From NCBI GenBank assembly GCA_012840225.1, contig DULU01000064.1, forward strand, positions 1 to 58,251: 58,251 bases of DNA. Reading direction: 5' to 3'. The stretch is from Bacillota bacterium. Its GTDB lineage: Bacteria; Bacillota; Limnochordia; DTU080. The notes under the pieces are model-generated. The model saw only the letters and a list, made by a program, of their open reading frames with translations, searched no databases and was not told the origin of the DNA. Below are positions 9,914 to 20,927 of this stretch, piece after piece. A program made the position numbers and the translations under genes. Each line of letters opens with the position of its first letter. The stretch's first letter is position 1.

Positions 9914-11620
9914 ATGACTGTGGGAGGCGCGGCTGTGGAGCGCCGGATGATCAGCGACCGGGTGAAAAAGGGGCCGGAGCGCGCTCCGCATCGCAGTTTG
10001 CTCAAGGCCGTTGGGCTCAGCGATGCCGATATGGATAAGCCGTTTATCGCCGTATGCAATTCCTATACGGACATCGTTCCCGGACATGTGCACTTGAGAA
10101 AGTTGGGCGAGCTGGCGAAAGAGGCCATACGCCAGGCCGGCGGGGTACCTTTCGAATTCAACACCATCGCCGTCGACGACGGTATCGTGATGGGGCATTT
10201 CGGCATGCGCTATTCGCTTCCGAGCCGCGAGCTGATTGCCGATGCGGTGGAGACCATGTTGACGGCGCATGCTTTTGACGGCATGATCTGTCTTACCAAT
10301 TGCGACAAAATAACGCCGGGTATGCTCATGGCGGCCGTGCGGGTGAATATCCCGACCATTTTTGTGAGCGGCGGGCCGATGATGGCCGGGCGTCTGCACG
10401 GCCGGAAGGTCGATCTGATCTCCGTGTTTGAGGGTGTGGGCGCCTATAAAACCGGAAAGATTACGGCCGGGGAGCTGAAGGCGCTGGAAGATGCCGGCTG
10501 CCCCGGCTGCGGTTCCTGTGCCGGCATGTTCACCGCCAACTCCATGAACTGCCTGTGCGAGGCTTTGGGCATAGCCCTGCCGGGCAACGGCACCATCCCG
10601 GCCGTCGATCCGGCGCGGGCGCGGCTGGTGGAAGAGGCGGCCAAGAGGCTGATGCAGCTGGTGGAGAAGGATATTAGGCCGCGGGACATCATCACCGCCA
10701 AAGCCATCGACAATGCATTTGCCCTGGATATGGCCATGGGCGGCTCGACCAACACCGTCCTGCACACCCTGGCCGTTTGCCGGGAAGCCGGTGTGGATTA
10801 TCCCTTGTCCAGGCTGAACGAAGTGGCGGCCCGGGTGCCGCACCTGTGCAAAGTGAGCCCGGCCTATTATGCCGAAGGGGCTCAGTGGCATATCGAAGAT
10901 GTGCACCAGGCCGGCGGGGTGAGCGCCATCCTGCACGAGTTGCTGCAAAAACCCGGCATCCTCCACGGCGACTGCCTGACGGTGACCGGGCGCACTTTGG
11001 CGGAAAATGTGGCTCAGGCCGCCATCACCGACCAGCGGGTGATCAGACCGCTGGCCGATCCATATAGTCGGAGCGGCGGCCTGCAGGTGCTCTTCGGCAA
11101 CCTGGCTCCGGAGGGAGCGGTGATCAAAGCGGGTGGGGTGCATCCCGATGTGCGGCGCCATCGCGGCCCGGCCGTGGTAGCCGACTCGCAGGAGGAGGCT
11201 TTCGACCGCATTGCCGGCATCAAGCCGGGCGATGTGCTGGTGGTGCGATATGAAGGGCCGCGCGGTGGGCCCGGCATGCCGGAGATGCTGGGGCACACGG
11301 CGGCCATTGCCGGCATGGGGCTGGAGAAAAGCGTGGCCCTCATCACAGACGGCCGCTTTTCCGGAGGGACAAGAGGGATCTCCATCGGGCACATATCGCC
11401 TGAGGCCGCCGCCGGCGGTCCCATAGCCTATCTGCAGGACGGCGATATGATCGTCATCGACCTTGACCAAGGCCTCTTGGAGGTGGAAGTGAGCGAGGAG
11501 GAGATGGCCAGACGCCGGGCCACCTGGCAACTGCCCGCACCCAAAGTGACCGGTGGCTACCTGGCCCGCTATATCAAAATGGTCACCTCGGCCAGCCGTG
11601 GCGCGGTGCTGGAGGTATAG
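9914..11620 (+). CDS. ilvD: Dihydroxy-acid dehydratase
   Basis: Dehydrates dihydroxy acids to the 2-keto acid precursors of valine and isoleucine, using an Fe-S cluster. Cluster cysteines lie in NCDKITPGM and [11 protein letters not shown] (about residue 196 on); the C-terminal GRFSGGTRG motif is present. At 568 residues it is slightly longer than the usual 550-560. The ATG follows a GAAAGAAGG site; another ATG lies 11 codons in, closer to the family start. It is not under the Leu T-box, which begins after a strong hairpin downstream of this gene. Confidence 0.96.
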   Translation: MTVGGAAVERRMISDRVKKGPERAPHRSLLKAVGLSDADMDKPFIAVCNSYTDIVPGHVHLRKLGELAKEAIRQAGGVPFEFNTIAVDDGIVMGHFGMRYSLPSRELIADAVETMLTAHAFDGMICLTNCDKITPGMLMAAVRVNIPTIFVSGGPMMAGRLHGRKVDLISVFEGVGAYKTGKITAGELKALEDAGCPGCGSCAGMFTANSMNCLCEALGIALPGNGTIPAVDPARARLVEEAAKRLMQLVEKDIRPRDIITAKAIDNAFALDMAMGGSTNTVLHTLAVCREAGVDYPLSRLNEVAARVPHLCKVSPAYYAEGAQWHIEDVHQAGGVSAILHELLQKPGILHGDCLTVTGRTLAENVAQAAITDQRVIRPLADPYSRSGGLQVLFGNLAPEGAVIKAGGVHPDVRRHRGPAVVADSQEEAFDRIAGIKPGDVLVVRYEGPRGGPGMPEMLGHTAAIAGMGLEKSVALITDGRFSGGTRGISIGHISPEAAAGGPIAYLQDGDMIVIDLDQGLLEVEVSEEEMARRRATWQLPAPKVTGGYLARYIKMVTSASRGAVLEV

Positions 11621-11638
11621 CCGACCAAAACTGATTGT

Positions 11639-11660
11639 GGGGCAGCCGACCCGCTGCCCC
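11639..11660 (+). terminator. Hairpin after ilvD
   Basis: Perfect 8-bp inverted repeat GGGGCAGC / GCTGCCCC with a six-base loop, 18 bases after the ilvD stop. It lacks an immediate T tract (T-rich DNA follows only at 11711-11725), so it may be a weak terminator or an mRNA 3'-end stabiliser. Confidence 0.45.
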
Positions 11661-11728
11661 GCCTCCACCAAGCTTTAGGCTCTTGGGGCTATTTTCGCCG
11701 GACAGGATATTTTTTGGTTTTTTTATCC

Positions 11729-11757
11729 TTGACAATGATGACCACCTGGGCTATTCT
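11729..11757 (+). promoter_or_regulatory. Likely promoter of the ilv-leu operon
   Basis: TTGACA at 11729-11734, 17-base spacer, TATTCT at 11752-11757. A start near 11764 would place the T-box leader right at the 5' end of the transcript. Confidence 0.65.
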
Positions 11758-11763
11758 TAAACA

Positions 11764-12194
11764 AAATATCCGGGAGGCCAGGTGGCCATACTGGTTATAT
11801 TCCTGTCAAGGCGATGAAGGGGACTATTAGTCTTCGACGGTAGCTTCAGAGAGCCGGCGGGTGCTGCGAGCCGGTGCACCTGGAAGATGAACTCCCCCCG
11901 GAGCCGGAGATGGAACGGGCGAGGCCTGACGGTCAAGTCAGCCGGAGGCACCCCTAGTACATCATACCGGGTGAGCTCCCAACAGACCGAGGAGCGGCTC
12001 CCGTTACCAGCAATCCTTTGCCTAAAGGAAAGGGCGGTAGTGCGGCCTCTAATTCACCTAACGCCGTCATTGGTCGGGCTGCACCCCCACCGGCAGGCAG
12101 GAGGATACTAAGGCTGCAATGCGCAAGAATTGCAGTGAAACGGGTGGTACCGCGAGAACCCTCGCCCCGGCTTGCCGGGCTGCGAGGGGTTTTT
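11764..12194 (+). promoter_or_regulatory. T-box leader, Leu (CTC) specifier, of the ilv-leu operon
   Basis: A long T-box leader. Stem I landmarks are AAGGCGATGAAGGGGAC, CAGAGAGCCGG and GTGCTGCGAGCCGG. The specifier loop reads GATGAA followed by CTC at 11892-11894, then CCCCCGGAGC, so it should sense uncharged tRNA-Leu. The T-box motif AACGGGTGGTACCGCG is at 12139-12154 and runs into the terminator. It controls ilvB-ilvN-ilvC-leuA-leuC-leuD-cimA, so leucine shortage would raise the supply of all three branched-chain amino acids. Confidence 0.95.
12159..12194 (+). terminator. T-box attenuator terminator of the ilv-leu operon
   Basis: CCCTCG and CCCGG pair with CCGGG and CGAGGG around a short loop, followed by five T. 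It lies directly after the T-box motif; the competing antiterminator would use the ACGGGTGGTACCG stretch. Confidence 0.92.
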
Positions 12195-12262
12195 GCTATA
12201 TATAGCGCCAATTTTTGACGATCGATTTTATCATGGCCGCAAGGCGGCGGGAGGAAAAGGCG

Positions 12263-14005
12263 ATGCTCGACAAGATGATCAACAATACAGGCGACAAAGA
12301 GGAAAAAGGTAAACCGGTGCGCCTGAGCGGGGCACAGGCTTTTGTGCAAGCGCTGATCGATCAGGGCGTAGACACCATTTTCGGCTATCCCGGTGGCTCC
12401 GTTCTGCCGATCTATGATGCTATTTACCAGTCACCGCTCCGCCACATTCTCGTACGCCATGAGCAAGCGGCGGCTCATGCCGCCGACGGTTATGCCCGCG
12501 CCACCGGGCGGCCCGGAGTCTGCCTGGCTACTTCCGGACCTGGCGCCACCAACCTCGTAACCGGTATCGCCACGGCCTGGATGGATTCCAGCCCCGTGGT
12601 GGCGTTCACCGGCAACGTGGCCCGCCAGCTGATCGGCCGGGATGCTTTCCAGGAAGCCGACATCACCGGCATCACCCTGCCGATCACCAAGCATAACTTC
12701 GTGGTGCGGGAGGCCGGGGAGCTGCCCCGCATCATCCGTGAAGCTTTTCACATCGCCACCACCGGGCGGCCGGGGCCGGTGCTGGTGGATATTCCCAAAG
12801 ACGTGACGCTGGAGGAGATCACTTATCAATATACAGATCATGTCAATCTGCCGGGTTTCCGCCCCACCTATCAGGGGCATATCAGGCAGATCAACGAGGC
12901 GGCGCGGGCCATCATGGCCGCCAAGCGCCCCGTCCTTTACATCGGCGGCGGCGTCATCTCCTCAGGGGCGGCCGATCTGGTGCGCCAGTTGGCGGAGAAG
13001 GTCGGTTTGCCGGTCACCTTCACTTTGATGGGCATCGGCGGCTTCCCGGGCCACCATCCTCTGGCGTTGGGCATGCTCGGCATGCACGGCACGGTCTATG
13101 CCAACCTGGCGGTCAGCCGCTGTGATCTCCTGATCGCGGTCGGCGCCCGCTTCGACGACCGGGTGACGGGCCGCCTGGACAGCTTTGCCCGGGAAGCGAA
13201 AATCATTCATATCGATATCGACCCGGCGGAGATAGGCAAAAATGTGCGGGTGGATATCCCGGTGGTGGGGGATGCCCGCACCGTGCTGGCGGAGCTGATC
13301 CGCAAAGTGTCCACCAAGCGGGAAGCGGAATGGCTGGGGCAGATCGAGGAGTGGAAGAAACAGTATCCCCTGCGTTATAAAGAGGATCCTGCCGGCAGCA
13401 TCATGCCGCAGTTCCTGGTGGAAGAGATATATGCCGTCACCGGCGGTCATGCGGTGGTGGCTTCCGATGTCGGTCAGCATCAGATGTGGCTGGCGCAATA
13501 TTACAAATTTTCCACGCCCAGAAGTCACATTTCTTCCGGGGGTTTGGGCACCATGGGCTTCGGCTTCCCGGCCGGCATCGGCGCAGCTTTGGGCCGACCC
13601 GATCGGCAGGTGTGGTGCCTGTGCGGCGACGGCAGCTTCCAGATGAACTCTCAGGAGCTGACCACCGCCGCCGTCTACGGCATCCCGGTCAAAGTGGTGG
13701 TGTGCAACAACGGCTATCTGGGCATGGTGCGGCAATGGCAGGAAATCTTCTTTGCCAACCGGCTCAGCCATTCGGATATCGGCAGCGGTCCCGACCTCGT
13801 CAAGCTGGCCGAAGCGCATGGCGTGCCGGCCAGGCGGGTGGAGAAGCCCGCCGAGCTGCGAGCGGCGCTGGAGTGGGCGGCCGCACGGCAGGACGGGCCG
13901 GTGCTGGTCGATGTGCGGGTGGCCAGGGAAGCCAATGTGTTTCCCATGGTGCCGTTGGGCGCCGGTCTGGAGGATATGATCGGTAAGGAAGGATGGGTAA
14001 AATGA
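12263..14005 (+). CDS. ilvB: Acetolactate synthase, catalytic subunit
   Basis: Thiamine-diphosphate enzyme that condenses pyruvate with pyruvate or 2-ketobutyrate, the first common step to valine, leucine and isoleucine. The family start FGYPGGSVLPIYDA, the catalytic glutamate in RHEQAAAHAADG, and the TPP-binding GDGSFQMNSQEL (about residue 455) with its downstream NN are present. I use ATG 12263, eight bases after GGGAGG, giving 580 residues; the frame is open to TTG 12215. Its end forms an ATGA overlap with ilvN, matching the two-subunit holoenzyme. Confidence 0.97.
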   Translation: MLDKMINNTGDKEEKGKPVRLSGAQAFVQALIDQGVDTIFGYPGGSVLPIYDAIYQSPLRHILVRHEQAAAHAADGYARATGRPGVCLATSGPGATNLVTGIATAWMDSSPVVAFTGNVARQLIGRDAFQEADITGITLPITKHNFVVREAGELPRIIREAFHIATTGRPGPVLVDIPKDVTLEEITYQYTDHVNLPGFRPTYQGHIRQINEAARAIMAAKRPVLYIGGGVISSGAADLVRQLAEKVGLPVTFTLMGIGGFPGHHPLALGMLGMHGTVYANLAVSRCDLLIAVGARFDDRVTGRLDSFAREAKIIHIDIDPAEIGKNVRVDIPVVGDARTVLAELIRKVSTKREAEWLGQIEEWKKQYPLRYKEDPAGSIMPQFLVEEIYAVTGGHAVVASDVGQHQMWLAQYYKFSTPRSHISSGGLGTMGFGFPAGIGAALGRPDRQVWCLCGDGSFQMNSQELTTAAVYGIPVKVVVCNNGYLGMVRQWQEIFFANRLSHSDIGSGPDLVKLAEAHGVPARRVEKPAELRAALEWAAARQDGPVLVDVRVAREANVFPMVPLGAGLEDMIGKEGWVK

Positions 14006-14517
14006 AGCACATTCTGTCGCTGATCGTGCTGAATCATGCCGGGGTTTTGACCCGCGTGGCCGGGCTCTTTTCCCGCCGGGGATATAATATTGAGAGCATC
14101 GCCGTGGGCATCACCGAAGACCCGAATGTGTCCCGGATGACCATCGTGGTCGACGGCGATGAGAACGTGGTGGAGCAGATCACCAAAAACGTGCACAAGC
14201 TGATCGACGTCCTGAAGGTGTCGGATATCACCCATGATGATTGTGTGGACAGGGAACTCGCCCTGATCAAGGTGACCGCCAATTCCTCCAACCGTTCGGA
14301 GATCCTGCAGATCGTCGATATTTTCCGGGCCCGCATCGTCGATGTCGGCGAGCAGTCGGTGATCGTGGAAGTGACGGGTGATGAGGGCAAGGTGGATGCC
14401 ATCATCCAACTCCTGCGTCCCTATGGCATCAAGGAAGTGGCGAGAACCGGCATGATCGCCATGGTGAGAGGAACCAAGATGCAGAAGACGCCTTCGCGCC
14501 GGGTTATCAATATTTGA
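14002..14517 (+). CDS. ilvN: Acetolactate synthase, regulatory subunit
   Basis: Small subunit that activates IlvB and gives valine feedback inhibition. The N-terminal ACT domain reads [25 protein letters not shown], and a second ACT-like domain follows from about residue 80. At 171 residues it is the usual length. ATG 14002 overlaps the ilvB stop (ATGA) and lies nine bases after AAGGAAGG; an ATG at 13993 in the same frame is too close to that site. Confidence 0.96.
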   Translation: MKHILSLIVLNHAGVLTRVAGLFSRRGYNIESIAVGITEDPNVSRMTIVVDGDENVVEQITKNVHKLIDVLKVSDITHDDCVDRELALIKVTANSSNRSEILQIVDIFRARIVDVGEQSVIVEVTGDEGKVDAIIQLLRPYGIKEVARTGMIAMVRGTKMQKTPSRRVINI

Positions 14518-14602
14518 CCGTACCGGAGCGGCAGCGCCCGCGGCCGGCCGGTCGATAGTTTTGATAAAAATAAAGATATACACACGAAAGGAAGTAAACA
14601 AA

Positions 14603-15604
14603 ATGGCTAAGATGTATTACGAACAAGATGCTGATCTGGCTCACCTGCAGGATAAGGTGATCGCTGTCATCGGCTACGGCAGCCAGGGACACGCCCATGC
14701 CAAGAATCTGCGGGACAGCGGCCTAAAGGTCATCGTCGCCAACCGGCCGGGCAGCGCCAACTACAGAAGGGCGGTAGAAGACGGCTTCCAGCCGATGTCC
14801 GCCGGCGAAGCGGCGGCGGCGGGAGATGTCATCGCTATGCTGGTTCCCGATCAGTCGGCGGCCGCCATATATGAAAAAGAGATCAAGCCGCATATGAAAG
14901 AGGGCAAAACCCTGCTCTTCTCCCACGGCTTCAACATTCACTTCGGTCAGATCCAGCCGCCGGACAATATCGATGTGGTCATGGTGGCGCCCAAAGGCCC
15001 CGGCCATCTGGTGCGCCTGATGTATGAGGAAGGCAAAGGCGTGCCCGCCTTGGTGGCCATTCACCGCGATGCCAGCGGCAAGGCTATGGCTAATGCCTTG
15101 GCATATGCCAAAGGGATCGGGGCCTGCCGTGCCGGTGTTCTGGAGACCACTTTCGAAGAGGAAACCGAGACCGACCTCTTCGGGGAGCAGGTAGTGCTGT
15201 GCGGCGGCCTTTCGGAGTTGGTGCGGGCCGGATTTGAAACGCTGGTGGAAGCCGGCTACCAGCCGGAAGTGGCTTACTTCGAATGCCTGCATGAACTGAA
15301 GCTGATCGTGGATCTGATCTATGAGGGCGGCATCAGCTATATGCGCTATGTGATCAGCGACACGGCGGAATATGGCGACATCACGGTGGGCAAGCGCATC
15401 ATCAACGAGGAGACCCGCAAGGAGATGAAGCGCGTGCTGGCCGACATCCAGTCCGGCCGCTTTGCCCGGGAATGGCTGCTGGAGAACCAGACCGGACGGC
15501 CGGTGTTCAACACCAGCCGGATGAAAGAGCAGAATCACCTGATCGAGCAGGTGGGTGCCAAATTGCGGGCCATGATGCCCTGGATCAAGCCGCGGAGCAA
15601 ATGA
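14603..15604 (+). CDS. ilvC: Ketol-acid reductoisomerase
   Basis: Isomerises and reduces acetolactate or acetohydroxybutyrate with NAD(P)H. The dinucleotide loop is [14 protein letters not shown] near residue 22, and the C-terminal knotted domain has [10 protein letters not shown] and [17 protein letters not shown]. It is the short class I form (333 residues). The ATG at 14603 follows GAAAGGAAG; codons upstream to 14561 are in frame but lie in the untranslated gap. Third gene of the Leu-controlled operon. Confidence 0.97.
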   Translation: MAKMYYEQDADLAHLQDKVIAVIGYGSQGHAHAKNLRDSGLKVIVANRPGSANYRRAVEDGFQPMSAGEAAAAGDVIAMLVPDQSAAAIYEKEIKPHMKEGKTLLFSHGFNIHFGQIQPPDNIDVVMVAPKGPGHLVRLMYEEGKGVPALVAIHRDASGKAMANALAYAKGIGACRAGVLETTFEEETETDLFGEQVVLCGGLSELVRAGFETLVEAGYQPEVAYFECLHELKLIVDLIYEGGISYMRYVISDTAEYGDITVGKRIINEETRKEMKRVLADIQSGRFAREWLLENQTGRPVFNTSRMKEQNHLIEQVGAKLRAMMPWIKPRSK

Positions 15605-15650
15605 ACGCTCCCGGCCGGGCCAAGAATAGACAGCGGAGAGGTGAGGATAA

Positions 15651-17207
15651 ATGAGGGAGATTATTATTTTCGATACCACTTTGCGCGATGGTGAGCAATC
15701 GCCGGGTGTCAATCTGAACCGGGAAGAGAAGCTGGAGCTGGCCAAACAGTTGGCCCGCTTGGGCGTCGACGTGATCGAGGCCGGTTTTCCCATCGCTTCG
15801 CCCGGAGATTTTGAGGCGGTGACGCGCATCTCCCGGGAGATCGACGGGCCGATCATTGCCGGGTTAGCCCGGGCCAGGCGGGAGGATATCGAACAGGCTG
15901 CCAGGGCGCTGGAGAAGGCCAGGCGGCCGCGCATTCACACCTTTATCGCCACCTCTCCCATACACATGCAGCATAAATTGCGGAAAACTCCCGAAGAAGT
16001 GCTCTCGCTCGCCAGGGAGGCTGTGGAGCTGGCCAGGTCTTATGTGGACGATGTGGAGTTTTCCGCCGAGGATGCCACGAGAAGCGAGCGCCCCTTTCTC
16101 TGCCAAGTGCTGGCAGAGGTGATCGCCGCCGGGGCCACCACCGTGAACATCCCGGACACCGTGGGCTACACCACCCCCGATGAGTTTACCGAGCTGATCA
16201 CGTATATCAAGCAGCACACGCCGGGGATCGACAAGGTGACCATCAGCGTGCATTGCCACAACGATCTGGGTCTGGCGGTGGCCAACTCCCTGGCAGCCAT
16301 TGCCGCCGGGGCGACGCAGGTGGAGGGCACCATCAACGGCCTGGGCGAGCGGGCAGGCAACGCCGCGCTGGAAGAGATTGTCATGGCCCTGCGCACCAGA
16401 GCCGACCGCTTCGGGGCAAAGACCAGGCTGGTGACTGAACAGATCTACCGCACCAGCCGGATGGTCAGCACCCTGACCGGGGTGGCGGTACAGCCCAATA
16501 AAGCCATAGTGGGCGAGAACGCTTTTGCCCATGAGTCGGGGATCCATCAGCACGGCATGCTGATGAACCGCGCCACCTATGAGATCATGACCCCGCAGTC
16601 CATCGGCCTGGCGCAAAGCCGCATGGTGCTGGGCAAGCTGTCGGGACGGCATGCCTTGAAAGAGCGGCTGCGGGAGATGGGCTATGAACTCTCGGAAGAG
16701 GAACTGAACCGGACTTACCAGCGCTTCATTGAACTGGCGGATCGAAAGAAACAGGTTTCCGACCGGGATCTGCAGGCCTTGCTTGAGGAGCAGATGACCC
16801 AGGTGGAGGAGAAATTCACGCTGGAATACCTCCAGGTGAGTACCGGCAACACGACCGTTCCCACAGCTACGGTGCGCATCCGCTGCGGCGACCAGGTGAT
16901 GGAGGAAGCCGCGTGCGGCGACGGGCCGGTCGACGCCGCCTATAAGGCCATCGACCGGGTCACCAGGATCGAGACCCACCTGGTCGCCTACAGCCTGGGA
17001 GCGGTGACCGGAGGCAAAGACGCTCTGGGTGAGGTGGCGGTGCAGGTGCGGGACAATGGCACCATCATTACCGGGCGCGGCACCAGCACAGATATCATCC
17101 AGGCGAGCGCCAAAGCCTACCTGCAGGCCATCAACAAACTGGTGAAACTCAGACAGGAAGCCGGCCAGACCGAACAGACCGGCCGGACCGCACCGCAGAC
17201 GATTTGA
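15651..17207 (+). CDS. leuA: 2-isopropylmalate synthase
   Basis: First committed step to leucine: acetyl-CoA plus 2-ketoisovalerate. It has the DRE-TIM signature [13 protein letters not shown] at residue 6, metal ligands in HCHNDLG, and [14 protein letters not shown]. The C-terminal LeuA dimer domain (about 390-505) is the leucine feedback site, so the enzyme is probably controlled both by allostery and by the Leu T-box. 518 residues. The last 15 residues are a Thr/Gln-rich tail ([11 protein letters not shown]) from short repeated triplets. Confidence 0.96.
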   Translation: MREIIIFDTTLRDGEQSPGVNLNREEKLELAKQLARLGVDVIEAGFPIASPGDFEAVTRISREIDGPIIAGLARARREDIEQAARALEKARRPRIHTFIATSPIHMQHKLRKTPEEVLSLAREAVELARSYVDDVEFSAEDATRSERPFLCQVLAEVIAAGATTVNIPDTVGYTTPDEFTELITYIKQHTPGIDKVTISVHCHNDLGLAVANSLAAIAAGATQVEGTINGLGERAGNAALEEIVMALRTRADRFGAKTRLVTEQIYRTSRMVSTLTGVAVQPNKAIVGENAFAHESGIHQHGMLMNRATYEIMTPQSIGLAQSRMVLGKLSGRHALKERLREMGYELSEEELNRTYQRFIELADRKKQVSDRDLQALLEEQMTQVEEKFTLEYLQVSTGNTTVPTATVRIRCGDQVMEEAACGDGPVDAAYKAIDRVTRIETHLVAYSLGAVTGGKDALGEVAVQVRDNGTIITGRGTSTDIIQASAKAYLQAINKLVKLRQEAGQTEQTGRTAPQTI

Positions 17208-17232
17208 ACCAACCGGAGGAGTGGAAAGAAAA

Positions 17233-18654
17233 ATGACAGCGCGCACCTTGCTGGACAAAATATGGGACGATCACGTGGTCAAAAGAGAGCCGGGCCGGCC
17301 GGATCTGCTCTACATCGACCTGCATTTATTGCATGAGGTGACCTCGCCTCAAGCCTTTGACGGCTTACGCCGGGCCAATAGGCACGTGAGACGGCCTCAA
17401 CTCACCTTTGCCACCATGGATCATAATGTGCCGACCGAGCCGGAAAAACGGTTCCGGAAGATCGAAGAGATCGAAGACGAGGTGTCCCGCCGGCAACTGG
17501 CCACCCTGGCCGAAAACTGCCGGGAGTTCGGCATCACCCTCTTCGATCAGCACCATGAGCTCAATGGGGTGGTGCACATCATCGGGCCGGAATTGGGACT
17601 GACGCAGCCGGGGAAGACCATCGTCTGCGGCGACAGCCATACCGCCACCCATGGGGCCCTCGGCGCCCTGGCTTTCGGCATCGGTACCAGTGAGGTCGAG
17701 CATGTGCTGGCCACCCAGTGCCTGTGGCAGGCGAAGCCCAAAACCATGCAGATCCGGGTTAGCGGCCGCCTGCCGGCCGGCGTGTCGGCCAAAGATCTGA
17801 TACTGGCGATCATCGGCCGCATCGGTACCGGCGGGGCTACCGGTTTTGCCGTGGAATACACCGGGGAGGCCATAGAAGATCTTTCCATCGAAGGGCGCCT
17901 GACGGTGTGCAACATGACCATCGAAGCCGGAGCCAGGGTAGGATTGGTGGCTCCGGATGAAAAGACCATCGCTTACCTTAAAGGCCGCCTCTATGCGCCC
18001 AAAGGTGCAGATTTCGAGCGGGCGGCCGAGAAGTGGCTGGCCCTCGGCACCGATCCTGGTGCCCGTTACGACCGCACGGTCGAGTTCGAGGCCGGTGAGC
18101 TGGCTCCTCAGGTCACCTGGGGCACCAATCCGGGCATGGTGGTGCCCGTCACCGGGCGGGTGCCGGATCCGGATAAAATGCCCACTCAGGTGGAGAAAGA
18201 AGCGGCCCGCCGCGCCCTGGAATATATGGGGCTGGTACCGGGTACGCCCATCACAGACATCCCTGTGGATTGCGTTTTTATAGGTTCCTGCACCAACGGG
18301 CGGATTGAGGATTTGAGAGAAGCGGCCCGCGTGGTCCGGGGACGCAAGGTGAAGGAAGGCGTGCGGGCTTTAGTGGTGCCCGGCTCGCAGGCCGTCAAAC
18401 GCCAGGCGGAAGCGGAAGGCCTGGACCGGGTCTTCAAGGAAGCCGGTTTCTCCTGGCGGGAATCGGGCTGCAGCATGTGCCTGGCCATGAACGCCGACGT
18501 GTTGGCGCCGGGGGAGCGGGCGGCTTCCACTTCCAACCGCAACTTCGAAGGCCGGCAAGGCCGGCTGAGCCGCACCCACCTGGTCGGTCCGGCCATGGCG
18601 GCGGCGGCGGCGGTGGCGGGGCATTTCGTGGATGTCCGCACCTGGCTGTCCTGA
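17233..18654 (+). CDS. leuC: 3-isopropylmalate dehydratase, large subunit
   Basis: Aconitase-type subunit isomerising 2- to 3-isopropylmalate with LeuD. Cluster cysteines are in [13 protein letters not shown] (near 352) and [11 protein letters not shown] (near 413 and 416); [19 protein letters not shown] is also conserved. At 473 residues it matches the longer bacterial form. ATG 17233 gives the family start [15 protein letters not shown] 17221 lies right against the GGAGGA and is less likely. Followed by leuD after 42 bases. Confidence 0.96.
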   Translation: MTARTLLDKIWDDHVVKREPGRPDLLYIDLHLLHEVTSPQAFDGLRRANRHVRRPQLTFATMDHNVPTEPEKRFRKIEEIEDEVSRRQLATLAENCREFGITLFDQHHELNGVVHIIGPELGLTQPGKTIVCGDSHTATHGALGALAFGIGTSEVEHVLATQCLWQAKPKTMQIRVSGRLPAGVSAKDLILAIIGRIGTGGATGFAVEYTGEAIEDLSIEGRLTVCNMTIEAGARVGLVAPDEKTIAYLKGRLYAPKGADFERAAEKWLALGTDPGARYDRTVEFEAGELAPQVTWGTNPGMVVPVTGRVPDPDKMPTQVEKEAARRALEYMGLVPGTPITDIPVDCVFIGSCTNGRIEDLREAARVVRGRKVKEGVRALVVPGSQAVKRQAEAEGLDRVFKEAGFSWRESGCSMCLAMNADVLAPGERAASTSNRNFEGRQGRLSRTHLVGPAMAAAAAVAGHFVDVRTWLS

Positions 18655-18696
18655 GGAACTATAGAGAGGCATAAGCGGAAAGGCGGTCTTATAGGC

Positions 18697-19287
18697 ATGG
18701 ATAAATTCATCAAGCTAACCGGCATAGTCGCACCTTTGGACCGGGCCGATGTGGATACCGACCAGATCATCCCCAAGCAATTCCTGAAGCGGGTGGAACG
18801 CACCGGCTTTGGCCAGTTCCTCTTTTGGGATTGGCGCTATCTGGCCGGCGGCGAGCCCAACCCGGAGTTCGTCCTGAATCAGCCGCCCTATAAGGGAGCC
18901 ACCATCCTCCTGGCCAGGAAAAACTTCGGCTGCGGCTCGTCCCGCGAACATGCTCCCTGGGCGCTCCTGGATTATGGTTTCCGGGTGATCATCGCTCCCT
19001 CCTTTGCCGATATCTTCTACAACAATTGCTTCCAGAACGGTATTCTTCCCATCAGCCTGGAGGAAAGCGCCGTCGACGCCCTCTTTGCCAAAGCCGCGCC
19101 GGGAGGGTATAAACTCACCGTCGACCTGGAAAACTGCCGGCTGGAAGATGCGTCCGGTTTAAACCTCTCCTTTACCATTGATCCCAACCGGCGCGAGATG
19201 CTCATGTCGGGTCTGGATGAGATCGGCATGACGCTGCGCTTTGAGCCGGAGATTTCCCGTTGGGAAGCCGCTCGGGGGGTGGTCTGA
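18697..19287 (+). CDS. leuD: 3-isopropylmalate dehydratase, small subunit
   Basis: Swivel-domain partner of LeuC. It shows [19 protein letters not shown] near the start and the substrate loop [14 protein letters not shown]. At 196 residues it is the E. coli-like size, consistent with the long LeuC. Its stop overlaps the ATG of cimA (TGATG). leuB, which completes the pathway and often sits beside leuCD, is absent here. Confidence 0.96.
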   Translation: MDKFIKLTGIVAPLDRADVDTDQIIPKQFLKRVERTGFGQFLFWDWRYLAGGEPNPEFVLNQPPYKGATILLARKNFGCGSSREHAPWALLDYGFRVIIAPSFADIFYNNCFQNGILPISLEESAVDALFAKAAPGGYKLTVDLENCRLEDASGLNLSFTIDPNRREMLMSGLDEIGMTLRFEPEISRWEAARGVV

Positions 19288-20885
19288 TGGCCGAAAAGAT
19301 AGAGATCCTCGACACCACGCTCCGGGACGGCTCGCAGAGAGCCGGCATTTCCTTAAGCGTGGCCGACAAGCTGCAGATAGCCAAGCGGCTCGACCGTTTC
19401 GGCATTGATGTGATCGAAGGCGGTTGGCCCGGCTCCAACCCCAAAGATGCCGAATTTTTCCATCGGGCCAGACAGATCAAATGGCAACATGCCCGCCTGG
19501 CCGCTTTCGGCAGCACCAGGCGGGCCAATAAAGCCGCCGCCGCAGATGTGTCCCTGCAGGCCATTGTGACCTCGGGGGCGAGCATCGGCGTCCTGGTGGG
19601 GAAAAGCTCCGCCTTCCAGGTGCGGGAAGCGCTGCGCACCACCCTGGAAGAGAACCTGAAGATGATCGAGGAGAGCATCGCCTTTCTGAAAGCGGCGGGT
19701 ATGCAAGCCTTTTTTGATGCCGAGCATTTCTTCGACGGTTATAAGGAAGATGCTGAGTATGCTCTGGCCACCCTCCTGGCGGCGGAGCGCGGTGGAGCCG
19801 ACGTTATCGTGCTTTGCGACACCAACGGCGGCACCATGCCCGATCAGATCTATACCATCACCAAAGCCGTGGTCGACAGGCTGTCCGTGAAGGTCGGCAT
19901 CCACACCCACAACGATTGCGGTTTGGGGGTAGCCGGCACCCTTTTGGCCGTCGATGCCGGTGCCCGCCATGTGCAAGGCACCGTCAACGGCTACGGCGAG
20001 CGGGCCGGCAACGCCGATCTGTGCCAGATCATCGCCAATCTGCAGCTGAAGAAGGGCTATTATTGCGTTCCGGACTTAAGCGGCCTGACCGACCTCTCCC
20101 GCTTTGTAGACGAGGTAGCCAATGTCAATCCCGACGAGTACCGCCCGTTTGTGGGCAGCAGCGTCTTCGCTCACAAAGCCGGGCTGCACGTCTCGGCCCT
20201 GCTCAGGAATTCAGGCACCTATGAGCACATCGATCCGGCGGTCATCGGCAACCGGCGCCGGGTGCTGATCAGCGAGCTGTCCGGCGGCGCGAATCTGATC
20301 TACAAAGCGAAGGAGTATAACATAGAACTGGAGAAAGATTCTGCAGCCCTCGCACAGATGCTGCAGATGGTGAAGGAACTGGGGCATGAAGGCTACACCT
20401 TCGAGGGAGCGGAAGGCTCTTTCGAGCTGATCCTGCGGAAGGCCGTGGGTCTCTATCGGCCTTATTTCGAACTGATCGGTCTGAGACTGATTATCGAAAA
20501 AAGGAAGCCGGGGGAAGAACCGATCGCCGAGGCCACCGTGAAAATCAGGGTAGGCAAGCAGATCGCCCATACCGTCAGTGAAGGGAACGGTCCGGTCAAC
20601 GCCCTGGACAGTGCTTTGCGCCTCGCCCTGCAGCAGCAATATCCGGCTATCTCCGCCATCCACCTCACCGACTATAAAGTGCGGGTGCTCAACGAGCAGG
20701 CCGGAACAGGAGCCAAGGTGCGAGTGATGATCGAATCGGCAAGCAACGGCCGGCGTTGGACCACCGTGGGTGTTTCCGCCAATATCATCGAGGCCAGCTG
20801 GCGGGCTTTGGTTGATTCGATCGAATACGGCTTGATGATTTGCGATGTGAAACCGCTCACCGCAGAGCCGGCGCTGGCCCAGTGA
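19287..20885 (+). CDS. cimA: (R)-citramalate synthase
   Basis: Condenses pyruvate and acetyl-CoA to citramalate, opening a threonine-independent route to 2-ketobutyrate and isoleucine. LeuA-like architecture: ILDTTLRDGSQRAGISLS at the N terminus, HTHNDCGLG, NGYGERAGNADLC, and a C-terminal allosteric domain. IEGGWPGSNPKDAEFF is characteristic of the citramalate synthase branch rather than LeuA. ATG 19287 is the base-overlapping start; the frame continues upstream within leuD. LeuC and LeuD can process citramalate as well, which explains the neighbourhood. 532 residues. Confidence 0.9.
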   Translation: MAEKIEILDTTLRDGSQRAGISLSVADKLQIAKRLDRFGIDVIEGGWPGSNPKDAEFFHRARQIKWQHARLAAFGSTRRANKAAAADVSLQAIVTSGASIGVLVGKSSAFQVREALRTTLEENLKMIEESIAFLKAAGMQAFFDAEHFFDGYKEDAEYALATLLAAERGGADVIVLCDTNGGTMPDQIYTITKAVVDRLSVKVGIHTHNDCGLGVAGTLLAVDAGARHVQGTVNGYGERAGNADLCQIIANLQLKKGYYCVPDLSGLTDLSRFVDEVANVNPDEYRPFVGSSVFAHKAGLHVSALLRNSGTYEHIDPAVIGNRRRVLISELSGGANLIYKAKEYNIELEKDSAALAQMLQMVKELGHEGYTFEGAEGSFELILRKAVGLYRPYFELIGLRLIIEKRKPGEEPIAEATVKIRVGKQIAHTVSEGNGPVNALDSALRLALQQQYPAISAIHLTDYKVRVLNEQAGTGAKVRVMIESASNGRRWTTVGVSANIIEASWRALVDSIEYGLMICDVKPLTAEPALAQ

Positions 20886-20927
20886 AGAGCAGGCACCGGC
20901 TCTACTCTCCAGGAAAGGGAGAGATAT

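Noticed and set aside
9809-11671. 620-codon open frame on the minus strand covering ilvD
   Set aside because: Antisense shadow of ilvD caused by GC-rich codons; no ribosome site and an implausible His/Gln-rich composition.
11645-11672. CGCCTCCACCA after ilvD identical to the tmRNA 3' end (46290-46300), a possible attachment-site duplicate
   Set aside because: Only 11 bases match, no integrase or mobile genes lie nearby, and the stretch is next to a GC hairpin; chance is more likely.
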